Positions 28,360 to 37,712 are shown, numbered from the stretch's first letter. The stretch is DNA of 64,000 bases from Cystobacter fuscus (GCF_002305875.1 NZ_CP022098.1:9486001-9550000); one strand, 5' to 3'. The notes: a model not told the origin generated them from the letters alone. A program made the numbers and translations.

Positions 28360-30186
28360 CTACCGCGTGCCGCCCGGCCACACCGGAGCGTCCGCCTCGT
28401 CCGCGGACCAGGGCGTGCCCCGGTTGCCAGCGATCTCCCGGCCCTCGGGGTCGGTCACGAAGTTGCCCACATCCCCGAACGCCCGCTCGGCATTCACCCG
28501 GCCCTCCCTCCGGCGCATGGGCCCGAGCACCGTCCCCCGTCGCACCGCGACCACCTCGTGCGGCCCCGGCCTCAAGTCCACGAGCGCCCCCTTGCGCGCG
28601 GCGTCCAGCAACTGCTGCTCGTTGCCAATCGGGTCGGCCACCGTCTTGGCCTTGAACGTCCACACCAACAGACTCGTCGGCTCGCGCCCGGTGAAGGCCC
28701 GCTCGAGCAGATCCTCGCCGCCGAAGAACTGCTTGCCGATGTCGTTCTGGTTCACCGGCCCCGCCATCAGACACACGCCCCCGCGGAGATCACACCCCTC
28801 GGGAATCTCCGTCGTGCCGGCCACCTCGGCGACCAGCGCGCCGCGAGCCGCCGCCGCGCCAAAGGCACGCACCGCGTGGGCGAAGGACAGCCCCGAGCGC
28901 TCCACCTCGCGGCGCGACAACCCTCCGACGTAGATGCGTTGGCCCGCCAGCGCGAAGGCCTTGCGCCCCCGCGCGCTGTTGCGCGAGAGCGCGCGTCCGA
29001 GCGCCAGGTCCGCCCACAGCGGCAGCCGGGCGATGATCTTCCCGGTAATCTGCTCCAGGTCCTCGCGCACCTCGCGCAACCGCTCCCTGCCCTGGGGCGT
29101 GAGCACATCGATGCGCTCGAGCAGCATCAGCTCCTTGGCCCGCTCGCGCGACACCCCGGTGAACCGGACGAAGGCATTGTAGGCCGCGCGGCCCGCCTGC
29201 ACCGTCAGCTCGTCGGGCACGTCCAGGGGCTGGCGCGCCTGATAGGCCGAGGGGGCGCTCGGCTCGGCGTTGACGCCGGGTTGGATGCGCTCGCTGCGCA
29301 GGGCGAGCAGCGCCGCGCCCAGGCGCCGCGCCGTGGCGCGCTCCATCGGCACGCGCTCCGCCTCGGGGACATGGCCCACCTGGGCCACCAGCGAGACGCG
29401 CCAGCCCGCCGCGCGCTCCGCCGGGGTGAGCCCCACCAGTGCCTCCAGCTCCCGCAGGGCCGCCGCGTCCGCGGGCTTCTCGAAGGGCGCCAGGAAGACC
29501 TGGGCGGCCCGGGTCCCCGCGGAGGCGATCACCGCCGCGCGCTCCATCGCCTCCGCGAGCACGCCCAGGTGCAGCTCCTTGAGGTAGCCGACGGTGGGGA
29601 TGTCATCCGCGTGGCGGAAGCGCTTGGCCCAGGCGCGCAGCGGCACGGTGAGGAGGCTGGTCAGGGGCTTGTGGCCAACGAAGGTGAGCAGGAAGGTGAA
29701 GGGGGTGCGGTAGGGGCGCGCGAGCACGACATGGGTGAAGGCGGCGCCCTCGAGCACGGGCGCCTCCGCGCGGCCGATGCGCCGCAGCAGGGAGGCGGCC
29801 TGCTCCGAGTCCTTGGGGCCGAGGAGCACCTCGCGCTGCCCGCGGAAGTTGGTGGACTGCCTGGCGGAGAGCACCCCGAGCGAGCACTCCTCGAAGAGCT
29901 CGCGCTCGGTGGGGGCGGGACCGGGGACGAAGCGGGACGGCCTCGGCCGCGAGAGCAGCGACAGCAGCGTGCCGGCCTCTTCCCGCGAGAGCGAGACGCG
30001 GGTGCGGTAGCCGACGGGCGAGGCGGACTCGAGCGACTCGGGCAGGTGGTAGCGCGTGCGCTTCTCGCCGGGCGCGGCGAAGCGCGCGTCGCGGCGGACA
30101 CCGGACTCGGACGGGGGGATGGGAATCGTCACCAGCGCGAGCGGCTTGCTCGCGGGAGACACCTCGGCGGGGATGGGGTTCCTCAT
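28360..30186 (-). CDS. Large unrecognised cytoplasmic protein
   Basis: The frame is open for over 600 codons with consistent coding character. It has no signal peptide or membrane helix. Internal segments include LLSRPRPSRFVPGPAPTERE, a central helical region (ERAKELMLLERIDVLTPQGR) and a C-terminal beta-rich part (VCLMAGPVNQNDIGKQFF). I could not match these to a family. The start is uncertain: ATGs at 30186, 30198 and 30231 are in frame and none has a clear ribosome binding site; 30186 is the most conservative. Confidence 0.82.
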   Translation of the reverse strand: MRNPIPAEVSPASKPLALVTIPIPPSESGVRRDARFAAPGEKRTRYHLPESLESASPVGYRTRVSLSREEAGTLLSLLSRPRPSRFVPGPAPTERELFEECSLGVLSARQSTNFRGQREVLLGPKDSEQAASLLRRIGRAEAPVLEGAAFTHVVLARPYRTPFTFLLTFVGHKPLTSLLTVPLRAWAKRFRHADDIPTVGYLKELHLGVLAEAMERAAVIASAGTRAAQVFLAPFEKPADAAALRELEALVGLTPAERAAGWRVSLVAQVGHVPEAERVPMERATARRLGAALLALRSERIQPGVNAEPSAPSAYQARQPLDVPDELTVQAGRAAYNAFVRFTGVSRERAKELMLLERIDVLTPQGRERLREVREDLEQITGKIIARLPLWADLALGRALSRNSARGRKAFALAGQRIYVGGLSRREVERSGLSFAHAVRAFGAAAARGALVAEVAGTTEIPEGCDLRGGVCLMAGPVNQNDIGKQFFGGEDLLERAFTGREPTSLLVWTFKAKTVADPIGNEQQLLDAARKGALVDLRPGPHEVVAVRRGTVLGPMRRREGRVNAERAFGDVGNFVTDPEGREIAGNRGTPWSADEADAPVWPGGTR

Positions 30187-30295
30187 GGAGGCGAGCATGC
30201 CAACGGCGGACGTGGGTTGTCTCGGGTTCATGAGCAACGAGAATCGAGGGATGGCGAAACCAGACAGTTCACACCGAAGCCGGGGCACTCCAACG

Positions 30296-30454
30296 CGGGT
30301 GGTCGAGCAGACGGTCGACGAGGGCATCCACCTCGGCTTCCGCTCCGGCGTCGCCGACGCGGCGATCCGGTACGGGCGAGGACCCCATCCCGGGCTCGTC
30401 ACCGAGGAGCTGTTCTCCGATCGCTTCGCTCCCGTCTGTAGCCCCCGGCTCGGG
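30296..30454 (+). pseudogene. LysR-type regulator fragment (substrate-binding domain)
   Basis: About 50 codons read TVDEGIHLGFRSGVADAAIR and YGRGPHPGLVTEELFSDRF, the core of a LysR effector domain (GcvA-like). There is no helix-turn-helix before it and no C-terminal half after it. It is a relic of a gene otherwise deleted, unrelated to the LysR gene at 11.2 kb. Confidence 0.7.
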
Positions 30455-30553
30455 ATGAGACGCGGTGAGTGGGGGGGAGTGAGGCCTCCAGCTTGCAGCG
30501 GACGCCCAGGGCCGCATACAAGACGTCCGACCTCTTGTGGTGGAGCCTCTCGT

Positions 30554-31213
30554 ATGGACTTTCGGCCCGTGTTGATTGCCGTCTATTTCTCCACGGCTTC
30601 TCACGCCCAATCGGTTGCCTCCGAGCCTGCCCCGCCACCGGTGTTCCCTGTATCTCGTTACGCGCCTGCGGGAGCAGGTGCTCCGATGGTGGGGCAGCCA
30701 GGCGACCAGGTGCCGCCCATCACGCGTTCGCCGAATACTCGGGTGCTCCCGCCGACAGGTGAGCTGGGGGTTTGGGCTGCGGACGAGGTGAAGGCAATCA
30801 AAAAGGGGCCCAGGCCCCCACCTGTTGAAACAATAGACGAACTCCTTGTCGCCACGGCTAGCCCGGGCGCCCCGGAGGCGCTGGGCTGCCGTGAGAGGCT
30901 ACGACGAGCATCGTTGGCCTCTGGCCGCGAGGATGCTCGTCGTAACTTGCCACCTAGAGTTCGCGAGTGCATAACTGCTCGTCTACTCATGCACTGTGTC
31001 AGCAGCCAGTCGGGGGATGTCGAGACACGGGCGCGCCTGACGCCAAAGCCACCGGGCGTCGACTTCGCGACGGCGCATCTTCAAGAGGTCCAGACTGCCC
31101 TTTTCTGGCAGATGCGGCGGTGCGATGGCTTCCTCAGCTTGCCGGACCTGGAGATTATCTTCAGCGAGGTTGTCGCTGCGTTTGACAGACAGCGCCCGAG
31201 GGTGGAGAGATGA
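30554..31213 (+). CDS. Secreted protein of unknown function
   Basis: The 219-residue product begins MDFRPVLIAVYFSTASHAQS, a signal peptide. GGAG lies eight bases before the ATG. The mature protein is Pro-rich at the start and has four Cys later (LGCRERLR, VRECITARLLMHC, MRRCDGF). It overlaps the next gene by ATGA, so they are coupled. Codon use is less GC-biased than most neighbours, which fits acquired DNA. No family is recognised. Confidence 0.72.
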   Translation: MDFRPVLIAVYFSTASHAQSVASEPAPPPVFPVSRYAPAGAGAPMVGQPGDQVPPITRSPNTRVLPPTGELGVWAADEVKAIKKGPRPPPVETIDELLVATASPGAPEALGCRERLRRASLASGREDARRNLPPRVRECITARLLMHCVSSQSGDVETRARLTPKPPGVDFATAHLQEVQTALFWQMRRCDGFLSLPDLEIIFSEVVAAFDRQRPRVER

Positions 31214-31455
31214 ATACAGCCGAATCCGTCCGCTGGCTTCTCGCGACGCGCGCTGCCATTCGCGCTGCGGCTGGACGCGACGCCGTCAAGTTTGAGGCGC
31301 TTTCCAAAGACTCCGCGCTCGAGCGCGAGGCCTTGGAGAAGTTTCCCGATGAGCCATTCTTGCACCAGCAACTGCAAGCGATGCTTGAGAACGACCGAAT
31401 TCTGGCCAGGAATGGAATCTTTCCGTCCGATGCCGAAGTTTGGGACGAACTCTAG
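31210..31455 (+). CDS. 81-residue protein coupled to the secreted protein
   Basis: The ATG overlaps the stop of the gene before it. The product is helical and soluble (VRWLLATRAAIRAAAGRDAV; LEKFPDEPFLHQQLQAML). It has no signal peptide. A palindromic repeat begins six bases after its stop. Function is unknown. Confidence 0.68.
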   Translation: MNTAESVRWLLATRAAIRAAAGRDAVKFEALSKDSALEREALEKFPDEPFLHQQLQAMLENDRILARNGIFPSDAEVWDEL

Positions 31456-31460
31456 CTAAT

Positions 31461-31571
31461 GGGGGCTGGAGGAAATAACTTTTCCATTTCAGGAAAGCAC
31501 ACAACCCGTCGCAAGGGGATGGCTTATGGCTACTTGGGAAGGAGAGGGAAAAGTTATTTCCTCCAGCCTCC
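31461..31571. repeat. Long inverted repeat, possible miniature mobile element or terminator
   Basis: Positions 31464-31485 and 31547-31568 are perfect 22-bp inverted copies (core GGAGGAAATAACTTTTCC), extending to 25 bp with one mismatch. The loop is 61 bp. The AT-rich core differs from its surroundings. It lies just after the small gene and just before a truncated DUF2381-like gene. No clear target duplication was found. Confidence 0.75.
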
Positions 31572-31735
31572 TTATGGCTCCAAGGCCACCGTGGTGACGA
31601 GCCAGCCCGCACCAGGCCTGTGCTCCGGCGATTCTTGGGCTCCCTGAACGGGGACGATGACCGGCAGCCTACAGGCGAGGCACGCGAGTAGAGCCGCTGC
31701 GTGACCTCGACAACGGCGAGGCGCTGCCCCTTCTC

Positions 31736-32359
31736 GTGACCCTCGTTGACGAGACGGAGTTCACGTTCCTTGTGAAGCCCAAGAGCCGCGAGGACTGGGG
31801 ATGGATCGACTATCAGGTCAACGTGTTCAAGGACCACGACAGCTACAACGCGGTCCTCTCGTCCCTTTATGACTCCCTCAATCGCGAGCGCAAACTGAGC
31901 GAGGAGAACGAGCGGTTCAAGAAGGAAGAGAACCCGGTCGATCACGCCTACGCGACGCTGCTTGCGAACGGCGCAGTGAAGAAGACACCGTTTCGTCGCA
32001 AGCGACGCTGGCATGGTAACACCAACGAGGACATGGACGTGTGGGTCGACCTATACGAAGGGCCTGGGAAGGCAGCGGTCGTGGTTCACCTGAAGAATAC
32101 CTACTACGGCGAGCCCTGGAAGCTCGACGGTGCCTACCTGACGCGCGACTTCACCAGTTACACCGCTCGGCCCTTTGCGCTCCGCATGGACCGACCCGTG
32201 ATCGTCCCCGGCCAGTCGGGAAACATCGCTGTCGTTGTGGACAGGAGCGCCTTCCAGACGGACGGGGGGCAGCTCGCCGAGCTGGTCCTCCAGCTCTTCC
32301 GTGGGGACGGTCTGCTACAGGTGGCCGTTGCGGTGGATCACACGCTGGTTCGGCAGTAG
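31736..32359 (+). CDS. DUF2381-like protein, N-terminally truncated
   Basis: The 207-residue frame resembles the C-terminal two thirds of the DUF2381 proteins found in many copies in myxobacteria, often beside Ser/Thr kinases. Visible parts are a helical segment (SLYDSLNRERKLSEENERFK), then a beta domain with NTYYGEPWKLDGAYLTRDF and RPVIVPGQSGNIAVVVDRS. In-frame coding continues upstream of the GTG to 31661 (VEPLRDLDNGEALPLLV), where it meets a TGA; the expected N-terminal signal peptide is missing. The inverted repeat at 31461-31571 may mark the rearrangement. It is followed closely by a lipoprotein gene. It is probably a non-functional remnant. Confidence 0.72.
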   Translation: MTLVDETEFTFLVKPKSREDWGWIDYQVNVFKDHDSYNAVLSSLYDSLNRERKLSEENERFKKEENPVDHAYATLLANGAVKKTPFRRKRRWHGNTNEDMDVWVDLYEGPGKAAVVVHLKNTYYGEPWKLDGAYLTRDFTSYTARPFALRMDRPVIVPGQSGNIAVVVDRSAFQTDGGQLAELVLQLFRGDGLLQVAVAVDHTLVRQ

Positions 32360-32370
32360 AGGTACCGTTC

Positions 32371-32862
32371 ATGCCCACGACCAAGGCTCTGCTGCTCAGC
32401 TCTATCGTCCTACTTACTACGCCTTCCGGATGCACCACGACTGGTGGCGTGGTGCTGCGCCCGGACGGCACCCCAGGTCCGCAGGAGTGCCCCGAGGAAG
32501 CAAAGAAGGCAATGCGATACATGAGACTGCGCGTTGGGGATGATGCCTGGGTGTCCCTTGATGCGAACCAACTCGATGCAAGGCGCATCACTCTCTACGA
32601 CGGACCTATCGAGAGCATGCTGGATGAAGATCTTGGGATACTTGAATCGACGACCCGCTTGTATGGGCAGGTCTGGACGAGCGGCCCACAGGTCGTCATT
32701 CGGTGGTACGAAGCCCACCCGCCCGACGGCGAGAAGGTTCCCATCTGCGCGGTCGCTCGGCTCAGCCGCGACCAGATGCGGAAGCTGCCCGAGTCGAAGC
32801 CCGGGATGGCCATCCTCGAAGGCTCCAAGGCCGCAGCCTACATCGTCGATGCGTTCCGATGA
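32371..32862 (+). CDS. Small lipoprotein
   Basis: The 163-residue product starts MPTTKALLLSSIVLLTTPSGC, with a lipobox at Cys21. The mature part is mixed alpha/beta (MRLRVGDDAWVSLDANQLDA; LESTTRLYGQVWTSGPQVV). It begins 11 bp after the DUF2381-like gene, so it is probably co-transcribed. I recognise no family. Confidence 0.8.
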   Translation: MPTTKALLLSSIVLLTTPSGCTTTGGVVLRPDGTPGPQECPEEAKKAMRYMRLRVGDDAWVSLDANQLDARRITLYDGPIESMLDEDLGILESTTRLYGQVWTSGPQVVIRWYEAHPPDGEKVPICAVARLSRDQMRKLPESKPGMAILEGSKAAAYIVDAFR

Positions 32863-32988
32863 CACACTCGCTCGGTTGCCCATGTCCTGCGCCACTGCCG
32901 CGGCCAGAGCTACTTCGCGGGTGTGACCTCCAGGAGCCGAGCCCACGCGGCCACTCGAAGTGCAGGGGAAACCCAGGCGGGCATCTCC

Positions 32989-33468
32989 TCACGGCGGTGA
33001 GGACACCCTGGCGGCGTTCCTCGCGTGCGTAATCGACTCCAGATGTTCCTGTCTGAGGGGACGATCGCGACGAAGTCGGAGCGCTCTCCGCTCCACGTCC
33101 TCCAGCATCGCCCAGGCCTCGCGGGCCTGCCGGGGGAAGCGGTGAAGAGACTGCACGTAGAGGCAGGCCACGTGCACGCGCGTTCCCAACTCCTGGAAGC
33201 CAAGCCGTTGAAGGCGCCGGAGCCACCGCCCGAATTCCTTCCACGGCATGTCGAATCCGAAGGCCTCGGTCAGGATGGTCTTCGCGACGATGCGCTGAAC
33301 CGCGAGGCTCTGGGCTGGAGTCTTCGCCTTGCGCATCCACTGTTTCTCCAGCGCCAGCAGTCCGCGCTTGCGCTCTTCATAGGGCGCCTTGGCCTTGAAC
33401 AGCTCAATGAGGAGAAGATCGATCTCCTCACCGAACGTCGGGGCACGCCCCGAGTGTGAAGACACCAT
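32989..33468 (-). CDS. Unrecognised helical protein
   Basis: The ATG at 33468 is preceded by AGGAG seven bases upstream, giving 159 residues. The sequence is helical and basic (IDLLLIELFKAKAPYEERKR; LRRLQRLGFQELGTRVHVAC). It has no signal peptide or membrane segment. Its function and family are unknown. Confidence 0.75.
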   Translation of the reverse strand: MVSSHSGRAPTFGEEIDLLLIELFKAKAPYEERKRGLLALEKQWMRKAKTPAQSLAVQRIVAKTILTEAFGFDMPWKEFGRWLRRLQRLGFQELGTRVHVACLYVQSLHRFPRQAREAWAMLEDVERRALRLRRDRPLRQEHLESITHARNAARVSSPP

Positions 33469-33615
33469 GCTCACGCTCCTGGACACGGCTTCTCGAGGGG
33501 ATTAGCAACACCCCGGCCCTTGGAGAACCGGCCCCACGGGCTATTGGTCGGAGCCGGACGAATCCTTGGCCAACCTCTTACCTCCACAGCGCCCCTACAC
33601 TCGCTCGAATGCTTT

Positions 33616-35901
33616 TCATACACGCAGGTCGAGGGGCAGGTCGCGCAGCCTGCGGCCGGTGGCGTTGTAGACGGCGTTGGCGATAGCGGCGGCGACGCCC
33701 GTGATGCCAATCTCTCCCACCGACTTGATGCCGAGCGGGGCCGTGGTCGGGTCCGGCTCGCCCACGAACAGGATTTCGATCTCCGGCACATCCGCCTGCA
33801 CGGGGACGAGGTACTCGCCCAGGTCCCCGTTCACGACGAGCGCCGTGCGCGGGTCGACGTGCCCCGCCTCGGTGAGCGCCATGCCGAGCCCCATCGTCAT
33901 GCCTCCGAGCAACTGGCTGCGCGCCGCCTGGGGGTTGAGGATCCGCCCGCAGTCGAACGCCCCGACCATGCGGCGCACGCGCACGGTGCCCAGCTCCTCG
34001 TCGACGGCGACCTCGACGAACTGCGCTCCCCAGCTATAGCAGGAGCTGTCGCCCGCGGCCTGGGTCCGCACCGCCGCCATGGTGGTGAAGGCCTTGGGGC
34101 CGCTGAGCCGGCTGATGAGCGTGGGATGGGTGCGGTGGGTGGCGTCGAGCTGCTCCTGGCCCGAGCCCGAGACGAGGGCCGCGAAGTCCACGCCCACCGC
34201 CGGGTCCGCGCCCAGCACCACGCGGCCCTCCCGGATGGAGAGCTCCTCCCAACTCCGGCCGTGGAGCGGGGAGGCCGGCTGCCGACGCGCCAGCTCGAAC
34301 AACCGGTCGCGCAGCGTGCTCGCGGCGCCATGGACGGCGAGCCCGAGCGAGGAGGACAGCATGGAGCCTCCGGCGAAGGCCGAGCGCGGATGCCGGGTGT
34401 CGCCGAGCCGCACGTCGATGCGCGAGGGCGGCACGCCGAGCACCTCGGCGGCGATGAGGGCGAGGGCGGTGTAGGTGCCCTGACCGATGTCGACGCCCCG
34501 GCTCTCGACGTACACGCCGCCGTCGCGGGAGATGCCCACCCGTGCCTCCGAGGGAGCGTGCCGGGTGGGGTAGGCGGCGGTCGCCATGCCGAGCCCCACC
34601 CACTCGTGGCCCTCGCGCCGGCTCCGGGGCTCGAGCGCGCGGCGGGACCAGCCGATGGCCTCGGCCCCCGCGACATAGGCTTCCTTCAGCCCGCGCGACG
34701 ACCAGGGCTTGCCGGAGTGTGGGTCGGAGTCGGCGTGGTTGAGCAGGCGCAGCTGGAGCGGATCGATCCGGGCCTGGGCCGCGAGCTCATCCATCGCCGA
34801 CTCGATGGCGAAGCTGCCCGGGGCCTCGCCCGGGGCGCGCATCCAGCCGGGCACGGGGATGTCGAGCATGACGATGGAGTTCTCGGCCCGGTAGTTCGCC
34901 ACGGCGTAGGTGGCCTCGGACGCGCGCGAGCCCTGCTCGGCGTAATGGGAGTCCCGGTCCGACTCGTTCGTCGTCTCGTGGATGAGGGCCGAGAGCCTGC
35001 CCGTGGCCTCCGCGCCCAGGCGCAGCCGCTGGCGGGTGGCGGGCCGGTTGCCCACCGAATGGAACACCTGGGAGCGGGCGAGGACGAGCTTCACCGGCCG
35101 GCGCACCACGCGCGCCGCCATGGCCGCGATCCCCACATGCGGGTAGAGGCTGAGCCGGCTGCCGAAGCCGCCGCCCACGAAGGCGGAGAGCACCCGGACA
35201 TGCTCACGCTTCAAGTCGAACCAGACGGCGAGCACGTCCTGCGCCCCATCCACCCACTGGGAGCCCTCGCGCACCGTGAGGTGCTCCGCGTCGTCCCACC
35301 AGGCGAGCGTCGCGTGGGGCTCCATGGCGACGTGGAACTCGCGGGGCGTGGTGTAGACGGCGTCGAGGGTGAGCGGCGCGGAGGCGAGCGCGGCGTCGGG
35401 ATCGCCTCGATGCGAGTCCCCGCTCAACGCCTTGGAGAGGAGCCCCAGACAGGCGACGCGCCGGGCCTCCCCAGCGCCGAGCGTGGCGGCGGGAGGTGTC
35501 TCGCGGTAGGTCACCCGCACCCGAGAGGCCGCGTGGCGGGCGGCCTCGAGACTCTCGGCGATGACGGCGGCGACGTGCTGGCCCCGGTAGCGCACCTGCT
35601 CGTCTTGAAGTGGCGGGCGCCGGCTGCCGGCGGCGCCCAGGGGAAAGACGGCGGCCTTGTCCAGACGTGGCGCGTTCAGGTGGGTGAGCACGGTGAGGAC
35701 GCCGGGCATCGAGCGCGCCTCGGTGGTGTCGAGGGTGACGATGGTGCCGTGGGCGATCGTCGCGCCCACCAGCACGGCATGGGCGAGGTTCTGGGGCACG
35801 GCATCCGCGGTGTAGTCGGCGCGGCCCGTCACCTTGGCGACGCCCTCGATGCGCGTCGTCGGGGGTCCATCGCGCGGAGGCGCCACGGGCGGGGTCTTCA
35901 T
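33616..35901 (-). CDS. Xanthine dehydrogenase-family molybdopterin-binding subunit
   Basis: The 761-residue protein is the large catalytic subunit of an aldehyde/xanthine oxidoreductase (PaoC/YagR-like). Signatures are the N-terminal RIEGVAKVTGRADYTAD, FVGGGFGSRLSLYPH near residue 245, MRAPGEAPGSFAIESAMDEL near 355, and GIKSVGEIGITGVAAAIANA at the end with the conserved catalytic Glu. GGAG stands before the ATG at 35901. The iron-sulphur and FAD subunits that normally accompany it are not in the window, so it is either an orphan or relies on distant partners. A small protein gene lies 40 bp upstream on the same strand. Confidence 0.95.
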   Translation of the reverse strand: MKTPPVAPPRDGPPTTRIEGVAKVTGRADYTADAVPQNLAHAVLVGATIAHGTIVTLDTTEARSMPGVLTVLTHLNAPRLDKAAVFPLGAAGSRRPPLQDEQVRYRGQHVAAVIAESLEAARHAASRVRVTYRETPPAATLGAGEARRVACLGLLSKALSGDSHRGDPDAALASAPLTLDAVYTTPREFHVAMEPHATLAWWDDAEHLTVREGSQWVDGAQDVLAVWFDLKREHVRVLSAFVGGGFGSRLSLYPHVGIAAMAARVVRRPVKLVLARSQVFHSVGNRPATRQRLRLGAEATGRLSALIHETTNESDRDSHYAEQGSRASEATYAVANYRAENSIVMLDIPVPGWMRAPGEAPGSFAIESAMDELAAQARIDPLQLRLLNHADSDPHSGKPWSSRGLKEAYVAGAEAIGWSRRALEPRSRREGHEWVGLGMATAAYPTRHAPSEARVGISRDGGVYVESRGVDIGQGTYTALALIAAEVLGVPPSRIDVRLGDTRHPRSAFAGGSMLSSSLGLAVHGAASTLRDRLFELARRQPASPLHGRSWEELSIREGRVVLGADPAVGVDFAALVSGSGQEQLDATHRTHPTLISRLSGPKAFTTMAAVRTQAAGDSSCYSWGAQFVEVAVDEELGTVRVRRMVGAFDCGRILNPQAARSQLLGGMTMGLGMALTEAGHVDPRTALVVNGDLGEYLVPVQADVPEIEILFVGEPDPTTAPLGIKSVGEIGITGVAAAIANAVYNATGRRLRDLPLDLRV

Positions 35902-35940
35902 GAGGTCTCCAGGAGGTGTACAGCGCCGGAGGACTCTAGC

Positions 35941-36495
35941 TCACTCGGGAAGGGTGAAGCGGTAGGCGACCTCCAGGTCACCCCGGCCGAAGCCCTTGAG
36001 CACCTCGTGCGGAATCTCCTTGCCGCTCAGGTAGGTGAGCCCGCCGGACGCGAAGCCCATCACCGACAGCTCGAAGTAGGTGTGCGGCCGGGGCACGCCG
36101 GTGATTCGCAGCTCCGCCACATTGCCGCGAACCTGCGCCGTCAGCTCGCCCTCGGTGAAGTACCCCTTCCAGATGCCCGGGGTGAACAGCGCGAAGCGCC
36201 GGTAGTCTCCCTTGCTGAACAGCGCCTTGAGCTGGCCCTGGCCCAGCGCGTACTCGGCGGACTTCAAGCCGTATTTCCAATAGGCCTGTGGATCCCCCGC
36301 GTAGAACTGCTGGGTCATGGCGTCGTTGAGCCGCAGGAAGGCATCCGCCGGAATGCGCGTCACCGGCAGCACGGGCTGGGCGAAGACGGGGTCCCGCTTC
36401 GCCTGCTCGGTGAGGAATGCGCGCCACCGATCCCTACCGAAGGTCTGCTCCGCCTGGAGTTGCCGAGCCAGGAACGCAACGCCTTTGACATCCAT
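35941..36495 (-). CDS. Conserved-type hypothetical protein, 184 residues
   Basis: GGAGG stands seven bases before the ATG at 36495. The protein has an N-terminal helical half (MDVKGVAFLARQLQAEQTFG) and a C-terminal alpha/beta half (WKGYFTEGELTAQVRGNVAE; PHTYFELSVMGFASGGLTYL). The layout is reminiscent of heme-NO-binding/V4R-type sensor folds and of a paralogous myxobacterial family, but this is only a fold-level guess. It is 40 bp upstream of the molybdopterin subunit gene and diverges from lacI. Confidence 0.8.
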   Translation of the reverse strand: MDVKGVAFLARQLQAEQTFGRDRWRAFLTEQAKRDPVFAQPVLPVTRIPADAFLRLNDAMTQQFYAGDPQAYWKYGLKSAEYALGQGQLKALFSKGDYRRFALFTPGIWKGYFTEGELTAQVRGNVAELRITGVPRPHTYFELSVMGFASGGLTYLSGKEIPHEVLKGFGRGDLEVAYRFTLPE

Positions 36496-36644
36496 TCGTT
36501 TGCCTCCACCGCCGTCCGGCCGCCCCTGGTGTCAGACGGACCCGACCGGGTCACCCGGCATTCTGCGCTGGGTTGCGCCCCTTGTGCGAGACGAAGTGCG
36601 ACCATCGCGCGGAGGGGAAACGGCCGTGTCTCCCTCGGTCTCCT

Positions 36645-36668
36645 GGAAAACGTTTTTGACGGTTTTCC
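36645..36668. promoter_or_regulatory. Probable LacI-family operator (autoregulatory)
   Basis: The 10-bp palindrome AAAACGTTTT (36647-36656), with the central CG typical of LacI operators, is nested in a wider dyad GGAAAAC...GTTTTCC. It lies immediately before the lacI-type gene's ribosome binding site and in the gap shared with the divergent gene. Confidence 0.6.
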
Positions 36669-36680
36669 CGGAGTGATGTT

Positions 36681-37712
36681 ATGAGCCCCCCCATGGACGA
36701 GCGCAGTTCTACGCCCGGGGTGACGCTGGAGGACGTTGCCCGTCGCGCGGGTGTCTCGCCGAGTACGGTGTCGCGCATTCTCAACGGGACCGCCCGCGTG
36801 CGCGAGAGCAAGCGCCGGGCCGTGGAGCGCGCCATCGCGGAACTCCAATATCAACCCAATGTGATCGCCCGGGGACTGGCTCGCGGCCACACCATGTCCG
36901 TGGGGGTGATCACGCCCAATATCGCAAGCCCCTTCTATAACGAGACACTCAAGGGGATCGAGGACAGCCTGGCCAAGGCAGGCTACTCGCCGCTGTTCGT
37001 GAGCGGTCATGGGAACGTGGCCAAGGAGGTGGAGCGCGTGGCGTTGCTGGTCGCGCGCCGTGTCGAGGGCATCATCTCGCTCAACTCCATGATGGACGAC
37101 GAGGCCCTGCTCCACTCCTCGCAACGCTTGCCGCTCGTCACCACCGGGCGCCACCTGCAAGGCCCCCGGGTGACCAGCATCCAGCTGAACAACGAGCAGG
37201 CCGCCTTCGAGGCCACCTGGTACCTCATCGAGCTGGGTCATACCCGTATCGCTCACATCGCCGGGCCCGCGCACAACATCGATGCCCAGGAGCGCCTGGC
37301 GGGCTACCGTCGTGCGCTGCTCCAGGCAGGCCTGCCCGTGGACGAGCGGCTCATCGCCTTCGGCCAGTTCCACGAAGCCAGTGGCCTGATGGCGCTCAAC
37401 CAGCTGCTGGAGACGCGCCAGGGTTTCACCGCCCTGTTCATCGCCAATGATCAGATGGCCTACGGCGCCCGCCTGGAGCTCTACAGGAGGTCCATCCGCG
37501 TCCCCGAGGACGTGTCGCTGATTGGCTTCGATGACCTGCCAAGCTCGCTCTACACCACCCCGCCGCTCACCACCGTGCGCCAGCCGGCGTACGACCTGGG
37601 CCATGCCGCGGGCGAGGCGATGCTGCGGATGATCAACGGCCAGCAGGTCTCCCAGCCGGACCTCCCGCTGAACCTCATCGTGCGCGAGTCCACCATGCGC
37701 AGGCGTGACTGA
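36681..37712 (+). CDS. LacI-family transcriptional regulator
   Basis: The 343-residue protein has the LacI helix-turn-helix (VTLEDVARRAGVSPSTVSRI) and hinge helix (QYQPNVIARGLARGHTMSVG). A periplasmic-binding-protein-like effector domain follows, with FIANDQMAYGARLELYR and VSLIGFDDLPSS. Sugars are the usual ligands. GGAG lies seven bases before the ATG at 36681. The next gene downstream is a secreted carbohydrate-active-looking protein with a perfect LacI box in its promoter, so that gene is the likely target. Confidence 0.95.
   Translation: MSPPMDERSSTPGVTLEDVARRAGVSPSTVSRILNGTARVRESKRRAVERAIAELQYQPNVIARGLARGHTMSVGVITPNIASPFYNETLKGIEDSLAKAGYSPLFVSGHGNVAKEVERVALLVARRVEGIISLNSMMDDEALLHSSQRLPLVTTGRHLQGPRVTSIQLNNEQAAFEATWYLIELGHTRIAHIAGPAHNIDAQERLAGYRRALLQAGLPVDERLIAFGQFHEASGLMALNQLLETRQGFTALFIANDQMAYGARLELYRRSIRVPEDVSLIGFDDLPSSLYTTPPLTTVRQPAYDLGHAAGEAMLRMINGQQVSQPDLPLNLIVRESTMRRRD

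Noticed and set aside
33520-36684. Plus-strand frame of 1054 codons
   Set aside because: Antisense to the molybdopterin subunit and its neighbour, both of which have ribosome binding sites or family motifs.
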